Assembly (NCBI GenBank): GCA_002151545.1
Contig: CP021237.1
Span: 5,642,001-5,706,000, forward strand
Direction of reading: 5' to 3'
DNA from: Sphingobacteriaceae bacterium GW460-11-11-14-LB5
Lineage (GTDB): Bacteria > Bacteroidota > Bacteroidia > Sphingobacteriales > Sphingobacteriaceae
Length of the DNA stretch: 64,000 nucleotides
Shown here: positions 15,198 through 22,604 of the stretch, piece by piece
How positions within the stretch are numbered: the stretch's first letter is position 1
Layout of the letters: the number at the start of each line of letters is the position of its first letter
Position numbers and translations under genes: made by a program
The notes under the pieces: generated by a model
Database searches by the model: none
What the model was told of the DNA's origin: nothing
What the model saw: only the letters and a program-made list of their open reading frames with translations

Positions 15198-16766
15198 TTA
15201 AGGTCTTGCGGGTTGTGGGGCAGGTAGTTCTTTTCTTGGAATCTGTCCCTCGCGCTGCGAAGTATTATAAACAAAAGAAGCAATAATGGTTGCTGCTTGT
15301 TTTAAATCATCCTCAACAAGTCTATCATAAGTATCCATATTGCTATGGTGGGTACGGGTATTGTAATCGGCAGGATCCTGAATAAATTGGAAACCCGGGA
15401 TGCCTATTGCATCAAAGGCCTGGTGGTCAGTACCGCCTGTGTTATTGATCGTGATGGTGGTTGCGCCAAGATCGTTAAATGGGGTTAACCAACTTTGGAA
15501 AATCGGACCAGCCGCTGCATTGCCTTGTAAATAAACACCGCGGATTTTTCCTGTTCCGTTATCGAGGTTGTAATAAGCTGATATTTTTTTCTGATCTGGC
15601 GTTAATACCATAGTTTTCGGATCGCCAAAGTGTTTTGCTACATAACCCCTTGAGCCAAATAAACCTTGCTCTTCTGAGCTCCAAAGTGCAATACGGATGG
15701 TGCGCTTTGGTTTAAAATCTATCGCTTTTAAAATACGCATGGCTTCCATCATTACCGTAGAACCTGCCGCATTATCTGTTGCACCAGTTGCCGCATGCCA
15801 CGAATCGAAGTGCCCGCCAATCATTACCACTTCATCTTTTAGTTTTTTATCTGTCCCAGGTATTTCGGCAATTACGTTATACCCTTGAGTATCCTGGTCG
15901 TAAAAAGAGGTTTTGATATCGGCTTCAACTTCTACAGGCTTGCCAGCGCGTAAAAGGCGCAATATATGCAAGTAATCTTCTGCTGCAACTTCAAGTTCAG
16001 GTGATACTGGTTTTGCGTCTAAAGCATAAGAAGCACCGTTGCTGGTGAAAAAGGTCCCCTGTCCTCCACGGGCATAAGTTAAAATTAAACCTACTTTCTC
16101 TTCAACCAACATGGCACTCATTGCCGCACGGATTTCGCGCATTTTCGCCATCTGCGCCATTCTATCGGCCATTGGTCCCCCGGCCGGGCGTTGTCTTGGG
16201 CCTGCAGTTTGAGGTTTTGCTGCGGCCATTTGTGCCAATGTAGTATCGGCATAGCGCGAAAAATCAGGTTTAATGCCACTGGTAAGTGGGGTGCCCTGAT
16301 CCATCATAATGATTTTTCCGGCCAATTTACCTTTATATTTCGCTAAATCGGCAACACTATCGGCCTTGATTAAAATGACCTGCGATTTGATCGGGCCATT
16401 TGTGCCAGGTGTCCATGCTTTAGGAGCGGCAATAATGGCGTGATAGTAAGGTAGTGTGGTGGCTGCATAGTATTTATCAATCTGCCAGCCTTTTCCGAAA
16501 GTTCCCCATGCTTCGAGGTGCGCATTTTTTAATCCCCAATCGGTTAGTTGTTTCACTGCCCAATCTTGTGCTTTTTTTAATCCCGGAGAGTTTGATAAGC
16601 GGGGACCGCTTACATCTGTTAAATTAAAAGCAATATCCATTGCCTTCGAATTTTCTAAACCTTCCTTTCTTATTTTTTGTACTACAGCTGCATCAGGGGT
16701 GTCTTGTGCAAGCGCTGAAAAGCACAGGCCAAAGACCAATGCCGTGATTGTAAATCTTTTGATCAT
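15198..16766 (-). CDS. Secreted M28-family zinc aminopeptidase
   Basis: A 522-residue protein with a signal peptide ending at ALAQD. A PA-like insert occupies about residues 115-270. The M28 catalytic domain has GGHFDSWHAATGATDNAAG (zinc His and bridging Asp), SSEEQGLFGS (catalytic Glu and zinc Glu), YYNLDNGTG and GGTDHQAFD (last zinc His). Members remove N-terminal residues from peptides outside the cytoplasm. An Arg/Pro-rich loop (AGPRQRPAGG) lies within the insert. The C-terminus ends in a short proline-rich tail. It is monocistronic. Confidence 0.9.
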   Translation of the reverse strand: MIKRFTITALVFGLCFSALAQDTPDAAVVQKIRKEGLENSKAMDIAFNLTDVSGPRLSNSPGLKKAQDWAVKQLTDWGLKNAHLEAWGTFGKGWQIDKYYAATTLPYYHAIIAAPKAWTPGTNGPIKSQVILIKADSVADLAKYKGKLAGKIIMMDQGTPLTSGIKPDFSRYADTTLAQMAAAKPQTAGPRQRPAGGPMADRMAQMAKMREIRAAMSAMLVEEKVGLILTYARGGQGTFFTSNGASYALDAKPVSPELEVAAEDYLHILRLLRAGKPVEVEADIKTSFYDQDTQGYNVIAEIPGTDKKLKDEVVMIGGHFDSWHAATGATDNAAGSTVMMEAMRILKAIDFKPKRTIRIALWSSEEQGLFGSRGYVAKHFGDPKTMVLTPDQKKISAYYNLDNGTGKIRGVYLQGNAAAGPIFQSWLTPFNDLGATTITINNTGGTDHQAFDAIGIPGFQFIQDPADYNTRTHHSNMDTYDRLVEDDLKQAATIIASFVYNTSQREGQIPRKELPAPQPARP

Positions 16767-16885
16767 TTTATGAATAATTTGGTGGTTGATTTGATCTAAA
16801 TTACACTTTAAACCACTTCAAATTATTATCCAATGAGATTTTTACATGATTACCTTATCTAAGACAAGAAATTTACAGATTGATA

Positions 16886-17683
16886 CTATTTTATACTCTT
16901 TTTGGTTACGATAAAATAGCCTATAATGAAAAGAATAGCCGCATAAATTAAACTTGTCCATATTTCCTGCGTAAAAACCGGAAAATCCAGCGGATCGCCT
17001 CCTTTTTTTACCCTGGTCATTTTTAAAGCCAAGGCAGGTAGTGAATAAGGAATCAGATAGGCGTATTTCCAGCCTACATTTGCCGTAATAATGCCCATTA
17101 TAGTTCCAACAAAACCAATGCCCATCGGTTTAAGAAAATCGCCCCATATCAAACTCAGGATAAACTGTAGCGATAAAATGCCTAATGATGACAGGAAAAG
17201 TTTAGCATAAGAGTTGATGAGGATGTTTTGTGGGTTATATTGATTGAAATTATATTTTGGCACCAAAACTTGTAGTAAATGGCCAAAAGCAAAGGTTAAG
17301 GAAGCAAAAAGGAATAAACAGATAAATATTAAAAATATTGCATAAAGGTATTTCGCGGCATAAATCGAAAATTTATTTAAAGGCTGAGCAAATAACATTT
17401 TCCAGGTATCGTTTTTATGTTCGATATTATTAACTGAAAAAGCCATAAATATGACGTAAAACGGCATGACCAAAAAGCCCATTACGCCTAGTGCTGCACC
17501 ACTATACTGTGCCCACAATATCATGGGAGGATAATGATTGGCGAGAACTTTTTCGGAACTGGAATAAAAACCAAAAGTGATTAAGCCGCATATGATCAGC
17601 GGTAACAATATCGCTGCCCAGAAAGCCAGGGTCTTTCTTGATTTGTAAAATTCTGAAACTAAGGAAATATAAAGAGCGTGCAT
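16886..17683 (-). CDS. ABC-2 type transporter permease
   Basis: A 265-residue membrane protein starting MHALYISLVSEFYKSRKTLAFW. An upstream start would overlap the ATPase gene and add hydrophilic residues. Six membrane spans are predicted. The N-terminal topology (short cytoplasmic EFYKSRK then a span) resembles permeases such as BcrB and lantibiotic-immunity permeases. The motif NNIEHKNDTWKMLFAQPL is typical of this class. It starts 1 bp after the ATPase stop. Together they should form an exporter, perhaps for antimicrobial peptides, but no substrate is visible. Confidence 0.85.
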   Translation of the reverse strand: MHALYISLVSEFYKSRKTLAFWAAILLPLIICGLITFGFYSSSEKVLANHYPPMILWAQYSGAALGVMGFLVMPFYVIFMAFSVNNIEHKNDTWKMLFAQPLNKFSIYAAKYLYAIFLIFICLFLFASLTFAFGHLLQVLVPKYNFNQYNPQNILINSYAKLFLSSLGILSLQFILSLIWGDFLKPMGIGFVGTIMGIITANVGWKYAYLIPYSLPALALKMTRVKKGGDPLDFPVFTQEIWTSLIYAAILFIIGYFIVTKKSIK

Positions 17684-17684
17684 G

Positions 17685-18593
17685 TTAGTTTGTTTTAGTA
17701 ATATCAAGGAATAAGTTTTCAAGATCTTTTCGTTGCTGATAAAGACTGCTCACTGTAAAACCGTTTTGAATGAGTAAAGTATTTAACTCGCCGCTATTTT
17801 GCGATGAAGTAAATGGTATAGTAATTACCCTATCGGTTTTTGCCGCAATTTCGTAGCCCGACTTTGTTAAAAAGGAACTTGCACTTTCAATCTTGTCTAC
17901 CTCGATTTCGAGCATAGGTTTACTCAGTAAATGAAGTTCGTTAATCGTGCCCTGAAATAATAATTGCCCCTTGTTTATAATACCAACATGAGTTGCTGTT
18001 CTTTCTATTTCTGCCAATAAGTGGCTTGAAACCAATATTGTTTTTTGATGTTTTGTGGCTAAATCGATCATCAGATTTCGAATCTCAATGATGCCATTTG
18101 GATCTAAGCCATTAGTAGGCTCATCCAGTAGTAATAATTCCGGGTCTGAAATTAATGCCTGAGCAATGCCCAGCCGTTGTTTCATGCCTAATGAATATTT
18201 ATTGGCTTTTTTATTGGCTGCCTCAGTTAAGCCCACCAGGGCCAGCATTTCATCAGCCTTATTTTTTTTAATACCCAGTAGAATACAGCGGTTAATCAGG
18301 TTTTCTTTCCCCGTTAAATGACCATAAATGGCCGGTTGTTCTACTAAAGCGCCTATACGTTTAAGGGTCGCTATGCGGTTACTGTTTATTTCTTTACCAA
18401 ATATAAAAACCTGATCGGATGGCGACTTCAGCAGGTTCAGCAGGATTTTTATGGTGGTTGTTTTTCCAGCCCCATTGGGGCCTAAGAAACCATATATACT
18501 GCCTTTTGGTACTTGTAAGGAAAGATCTTTTACAATAACCTGGTTGCCGAAGTTAAAGTTTAAACCTACTGTTTCGATAGCGTAATTACCCAT
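17685..18593 (-). CDS. ABC transporter ATP-binding protein
   Basis: A 302-residue ATPase starting MGNYAIETVGLNF. Walker A GPNGAGKTTT at about residues 38-47, signature LGMKQRLGIAQAL, Walker B LLLLDEPTNGLD and the switch His in VSSHLL are all present. The C-terminal 80 residues are an extension common in drug and bacteriocin exporters (BcrA-like). It is flanked by a small single-span protein (5 bp upstream) and the permease (1 bp downstream). The divergent LytS/LytTR pair probably regulates it. Confidence 0.93.
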   Translation of the reverse strand: MGNYAIETVGLNFNFGNQVIVKDLSLQVPKGSIYGFLGPNGAGKTTTIKILLNLLKSPSDQVFIFGKEINSNRIATLKRIGALVEQPAIYGHLTGKENLINRCILLGIKKNKADEMLALVGLTEAANKKANKYSLGMKQRLGIAQALISDPELLLLDEPTNGLDPNGIIEIRNLMIDLATKHQKTILVSSHLLAEIERTATHVGIINKGQLLFQGTINELHLLSKPMLEIEVDKIESASSFLTKSGYEIAAKTDRVITIPFTSSQNSGELNTLLIQNGFTVSSLYQQRKDLENLFLDITKTN

Positions 18594-18597
18594 AGTT

Positions 18598-18855
18598 CTA
18601 TTTGAAAATAGCACTAACTTGTTTCACAACAGAACCAGATGTTTTGGTTGGTTTTACAACTATTTCTGCATCATTCTGATTGGTGTTAACGGTAAGGGTT
18701 AAGATAATCATCATAAATACAGGTAATAATAAAAGTAAAAATGGTGATGTGTTTGCTAACTTTTTCATGATCGATAGTTTTATTTGAGAGGCTGTGAAGT
18801 GATCATCAGCCATTACTGCTTGATTGTTTAAGTTGATTGCTGATGATGTTTTCAT
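18598..18855 (-). CDS. Small single-span membrane protein ahead of the ABC exporter
   Basis: An 85-residue protein from MKTSSAINLNN; an alternative ATG lies 8 codons upstream at 18879. One strongly hydrophobic helix (about residues 39-57, FLLLLLPVFMMIILTLTV) separates a polar N-terminus from a basic C-terminus (VVKPTKTSGSVVKQVSAIFK). I do not recognise a family. It lies 5 bp before the ATPase start, so it belongs to the same operon and may be an accessory subunit or a sensor or immunity peptide. Its reality rests on position and the clean membrane segment. Confidence 0.6.
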   Translation of the reverse strand: MKTSSAINLNNQAVMADDHFTASQIKLSIMKKLANTSPFLLLLLPVFMMIILTLTVNTNQNDAEIVVKPTKTSGSVVKQVSAIFK

Positions 18856-18983
18856 TTTGTTTTCGTTTTGATGATTCAAAGAAACTCAAGAAAATCAACC
18901 TGCTAAAATCTATTATACCAAGTGTTCAAGATTCTAGATCAACAGACATTTTTGGCGTTTGTCGATAAAATTTGCCTATTGGG

Positions 18984-19015
18984 CCGTTGGTAGAAAAAAA
19001 ATGCCCGTTGGTAGA
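18984..19015 (-). promoter_or_regulatory. Direct repeat CCGTTGGTAGA x2, 21-bp period (LytTR operator)
   Basis: CCGTTGGTAGA is repeated exactly at 18984-18994 and 19005-19015, a 21-bp period. A degraded third copy (CGTTTGTCGA) lies at 18956-18965. Paired direct repeats two turns apart are the known target of LytTR domains. The site lies between the ABC operon (leftward) and the LytS/LytTR genes (rightward). Read on the minus strand the motif is TCTACCAACGG, close to TTTACCGAT at 481-510. Confidence 0.6.
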
Positions 19016-19117
19016 TTGTGTAAGTAAATCGATAAAACTTTATTTATTTTGGATGCATGAAGTTGATATGCGTCTATTGAACGGATATCTGCTCCATAAC
19101 CATTTAATATATTTCTA

Positions 19118-20152
19118 ATGAAACAGAGTAAAGGGCCTTTAATATTACATGCTATTTTTTGGACAATTATCTTAATGATTATCGTTGGTGGCAATATATT
19201 CGATACCACCAAGCATACGATGAAAGATTATTTTATTAGCTATGTGGTTTATGGTATAATCAATATTTCTATTTTCTACATTAACTATATCTTTTTAATT
19301 CCTTCGTTAATCAAAAAGAGAAAAAAATACCTCATATATGTTTTAGCATTCTTATTATTGATTGCCGTATCGGTTGTTGCTAAAACCGCCATCGCAGTAT
19401 TGTATCCAGATGATGTATTGACTACGGTAAGTGCCAAAGGAAAACGAATGGAAATACCTGTTCACAACTTTGTGATTCTGGTTACATTTTTATCGGGTTT
19501 TTTCTTAATCTGTAGCTGCATTATCAAATTTACGATCGATTGGTTTGCAAGCGAAAGGATTCAACGTAACTTAGAAAGTGAGCGCCGTGAAATGGAACTT
19601 CAGTTTTTAAAGTCGCAGTTAAACCCTCATTTTCTTTTTAACTCGCTTAATAATATCTATTCCCTGGCTTATCAGAAATCAGACAAAACCGCCGATGCCA
19701 TTATGAAGCTTTCGGAGATTATGCGCTACATGATTTACGAGAGCAATACGCCAACCGTAGCGTTAAGCAAAGAAGTAGATTATTTAACCAGTTATATCGA
19801 GCTGCAGAAAATAAGATTTAAAGATGGTGCCTATATCGAACTTACCTTAAACGGCGAAATTGATAATCAAAAAATTGTGCCCCTGATGTTGATTTCGTTT
19901 GTAGAAAATGCTTTTAAACATGGTGTGGTGAATGATCCGGCCGAGCCTATTAAAATCAATATCATTGCCAACCAGAAGATTTTGCATTTTAGTGTAGTTA
20001 ATAAAAAGAACCAGCAGAATAAAGATGCTCAGGGGGGAGTTGGTTTAACCAATGTAGAACGACGATTACAATTGGTTTATCCTGATAGATATAAATTAAA
20101 TGTTGTAAATTCGGCTACTCATTATACCTGTGAACTGATGATTGACATATAA
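19118..20152 (+). CDS. LytS/YehU-type sensor histidine kinase
   Basis: A 344-residue kinase. Four membrane spans (about residues 7-27, 38-64, 70-90 and 115-140) form the N-terminal sensor, with little outside the membrane. The His-kinase domain of this class follows, with phospho-acceptor H171 in QLNPHFLFNSLNN, an N box SFVENAFKHGV and a glycine box GGVGLTNVERRL. It lies 46 bp upstream of the LytTR regulator, its partner, and is divergent from an ABC exporter operon that is probably the output. Confidence 0.93.
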   Translation: MKQSKGPLILHAIFWTIILMIIVGGNIFDTTKHTMKDYFISYVVYGIINISIFYINYIFLIPSLIKKRKKYLIYVLAFLLLIAVSVVAKTAIAVLYPDDVLTTVSAKGKRMEIPVHNFVILVTFLSGFFLICSCIIKFTIDWFASERIQRNLESERREMELQFLKSQLNPHFLFNSLNNIYSLAYQKSDKTADAIMKLSEIMRYMIYESNTPTVALSKEVDYLTSYIELQKIRFKDGAYIELTLNGEIDNQKIVPLMLISFVENAFKHGVVNDPAEPIKINIIANQKILHFSVVNKKNQQNKDAQGGVGLTNVERRLQLVYPDRYKLNVVNSATHYTCELMIDI

Positions 20153-20198
20153 TCCAAAAACCGGATATAAAAATCATTAATTAAAATAATAACCTAAA

Positions 20199-20948
20199 AT
20201 GAACCTAAACTGTATTGTTGTTGATGATGAGCCTTTAGCGCTTGATATTTTACAGGATTATATTTCGAAAGTACCTTTTTTAACCATGGTTAAAAGGTGC
20301 GAAAACCCAATTGAGGCTTTGCAGATTGTTCAGGGCGGAGGGATTGATCTTGTGTTTTTAGATATTCAAATGCCTGAGCTAACCGGAATCCAGTTTTTAA
20401 AAATTGCAGGCAGTAAATGCCACTATATATTAACTACCGCTTACCCGCAATATGCTTTAGAAAGTTACGACCTTAATGTATCGGATTATTTGTTAAAGCC
20501 AATTGCATTCGACCGTTTTTATAAAGCGGTAGAAAAAGTACACAATCAGGTAAAACCAGTTGAGGCGCCAGCAAGTGTAGCACAACCCATCGTTACACCT
20601 GCACCATTTTCTGGCTCGCCAAATCCTGTTCAAGATTATATTTTCGTAAAAACTGAGCATAAGATTCAAAAGATCTATTTGCACAATATTCTATTTATCG
20701 AAGGTTTGAAGGACTACATTTCGATATTTACGAAAGATGAGCGTGTAATTACGCTACAGAGTATGAAGAAAATGGAAGAAGCCTTACCTCAAGGTCAGTT
20801 TATCCGGGTGCACAAATCTTATATTGTGGCTGTTGATAAAATTGAAAGTATCGAGCGTAGCCGCATTACCATCAACCAAAAAATTATCCCTGTTGGCGAT
20901 ACCTATCGTGATGAATTTTTCAGGGTGATCGGGAATAAGAATATTTAG
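20199..20948 (+). CDS. LytTR-family response regulator
   Basis: A 249-residue protein. The receiver domain has D9-D10, phospho-acceptor D55 (LVFLDIQMPELTG), a conserved threonine (LTTAYPQYA) and lysine (YLLKPI). A proline-rich linker (about 122-143) leads to a LytTR DNA-binding domain (about 147-249; FVKTEHKIQKI, LFIEGLKDYI, FIRVHKSYIV). It should be phosphorylated by the kinase encoded upstream. Its likely site is the 21-bp-period direct repeat at 18984-19015. Confidence 0.95.
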   Translation: MNLNCIVVDDEPLALDILQDYISKVPFLTMVKRCENPIEALQIVQGGGIDLVFLDIQMPELTGIQFLKIAGSKCHYILTTAYPQYALESYDLNVSDYLLKPIAFDRFYKAVEKVHNQVKPVEAPASVAQPIVTPAPFSGSPNPVQDYIFVKTEHKIQKIYLHNILFIEGLKDYISIFTKDERVITLQSMKKMEEALPQGQFIRVHKSYIVAVDKIESIERSRITINQKIIPVGDTYRDEFFRVIGNKNI

Positions 20949-20978
20949 GGAATAGGTAAGATGTAAAATGGGTGATGG

Positions 20979-21036
20979 AAGGTTAAGCGTTTAGCATTCA
21001 CCGATAACCAATTCTAACGATTAATCGGTTAACCTT
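20979..21036. terminator. Inverted repeat between convergent genes
   Basis: AAGGTTAA (20979-20986) pairs with TTAACCTT (21029-21036), reaching into the stop codon of the plsC-like gene. The material between is low-complexity (GCGTTTAGC, ACCGATAACC). It may act as a weak bidirectional terminator; there is no T-run. Confidence 0.35.
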
Positions 21037-21793
21037 ACAGTGTAGCAGGCTGTGCCATTGGCTGGCCTAAAACTTTCCTGATTTCGTTTTCTACTTCCAA
21101 TGTAATCTCATTTGGTGTTTTTACGCATGGTTCAATTGGCTTTAAAACCGTCCATTTTAAGGCATTTCCTGTGGTTAAGGGAAACATGCCAAAGCGAACA
21201 ATTTTCCACGAATTTTCTATAGCGACCGGAACTACCAGCGCATTGGGTACTACTTTTAATATGGTAGCGATGCCTCCAAACTGGAATGTTTTCAATTGAC
21301 CGTCTTTCGACCGCGTTCCTTCTGGGAAAATAACAGTGCTCCAATTATTCTCTTTCATCCTACGGCCCAGTTTGATGATTTCGGAAATCGCCTGCTTGTT
21401 GTCTTTCCGGTTAATGTTTGCTCCACCGCCAAGGCGCAGGTTAATGGATATAGATGGAATGCCTTTGGTAAGCTCAATTTTCGAGATGAATTTTGCGCTG
21501 TGTTTTCTTAAAAACCAAATTAACGAAGGTATATCGTACATACTTTGGTGGTTAGCGGCAAAAATAATAGGCCTGTCTGTAGGTAAATCGTATTCATTCT
21601 TAAAACTGATCGAATTGAACAGAAAAATCTGGCAATAGGTTAGGAAAAAGTTGAGGATATCTACCGAAACTTTATGCGCCTTATAACCAAAAAACTTATA
21701 ACAGATCCATTGGACAGGATGGAAAATGCAAAGCATTAATCCAAAGAAAATATAAAAAACAGGGGTTAAAATATATCCGAAAAGCTTGCTCAT
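21035..21793 (-). CDS. plsC: 1-acyl-sn-glycerol-3-phosphate acyltransferase
   Basis: A 252-residue membrane-associated acyltransferase. The N-terminal hydrophobic region (about residues 5-30) is followed by the catalytic NHQSMYD (H-x4-D) and the glycerophosphate-binding FPEGTRS. It transfers an acyl chain to lysophosphatidic acid to make phosphatidic acid for phospholipids. It has its own transcript, convergent with the LytTR regulator gene. The gene symbol reflects the family; a lyso-ornithine acyltransferase (OlsA-like) role is also possible. Confidence 0.88.
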   Translation of the reverse strand: MSKLFGYILTPVFYIFFGLMLCIFHPVQWICYKFFGYKAHKVSVDILNFFLTYCQIFLFNSISFKNEYDLPTDRPIIFAANHQSMYDIPSLIWFLRKHSAKFISKIELTKGIPSISINLRLGGGANINRKDNKQAISEIIKLGRRMKENNWSTVIFPEGTRSKDGQLKTFQFGGIATILKVVPNALVVPVAIENSWKIVRFGMFPLTTGNALKWTVLKPIEPCVKTPNEITLEVENEIRKVLGQPMAQPATL

Positions 21794-21959
21794 CTTGTTG
21801 ATTGAATAGGTGGCAAAGATAATAATAAATTATTCTGGTTTAATTACCTCGAAAACAATAAGAGTATATAACAAATTGTACAGGGTTTAAAGCTGTAGAC
21901 ATATTTTTGGTGTCGTTACGATAGTAGTGGAGGAATCTTTAAAATTGATTTAATATTTA

Positions 21960-22016
21960 TGCACTGAAAGATTTCTCGACTACGCTGCACTGCGCTCGAA
22001 ATGACGGAATCTTAAT
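21960..22016. repeat. REP-like intergenic element
   Basis: AAGATTTCTCGACTACGCT, then GCGCTCGAAATGACGG and AATCTT, forms an imperfect inverted repeat (TCGA...CGC/GCG...TCGA, with an outer AAGATT/AATCTT pair). A related degenerate copy lies at 37231-37277 (AGATCTCTTCATTTCGTCGC, then AGATGACGGAATT). It may aid termination of the NUDIX gene, which ends at 22025. Confidence 0.5.
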
Positions 22017-22024
22017 ATATTATT

Positions 22025-22579
22025 CTACAATTCACCATTCAACATCATCAGTTTGGCTTTTAAGATTGCAGCTACGCTCATCGAATCGGTAATTTCTCCA
22101 TTCAGAACCATTTGATAGGCTTCATCAAAAGGCAATTTTTTAACCACAAGTTCCTCTGTTTCTTCAGGCATGGCAATGCCTTGTAGGAGATCGGTAGCTA
22201 TATAGATAATGCTTAATTCGTCGCTTACCGAATTAGAAAGGTGCATTCTTTGTATCTCTTTCCAGTTTCGGGCACTCATGCCTGTTTCTTCTAACAATTC
22301 ACGCCGAGCACTTTCCAATGGTGCTTCATGAAACGGCCCGCCACCTTCTGGAATTTCCCAGCTATATAGGTTAATTGGGTATCGGTATTGACCAACCAAC
22401 CAGGTATTATAATTTTCATCCAAAGGAAGGATGCCAATAGCGAGATTTTTAAAATGAACCGTGCCGTAAATCCCTTGTCCGCCAGACGGATTGATTACCT
22501 GATGTTCGGTTAAACGAATCCAGTTGTTGTCGTATTTTACCTCGCTCTCTAGTGTTTTCCAGGGGTTAATCTCTTCCAT
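22025..22579 (-). CDS. NUDIX hydrolase (ADP-ribose pyrophosphatase-like)
   Basis: A 184-residue protein starting MEEINPWKTLESEVKYDN. The complete NUDIX box G-x5-E-x7-REL-xEE-xGM is seen at GGGPFHE...RRELLEETGM (about residues 91-113). The N-terminal layout and the YRYPINLYSWEIPEGGG stretch are typical of ADP-ribose or nucleoside-diphosphate-sugar pyrophosphatases, which hydrolyse these to AMP and a sugar phosphate. It lies 25 bp after the outer-membrane barrel gene and may be co-transcribed with it. Confidence 0.88.
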   Translation of the reverse strand: MEEINPWKTLESEVKYDNNWIRLTEHQVINPSGGQGIYGTVHFKNLAIGILPLDENYNTWLVGQYRYPINLYSWEIPEGGGPFHEAPLESARRELLEETGMSARNWKEIQRMHLSNSVSDELSIIYIATDLLQGIAMPEETEELVVKKLPFDEAYQMVLNGEITDSMSVAAILKAKLMMLNGEL

Positions 22580-22604
22580 GCCGCAAGATAACAAATATGA
22601 TTTA

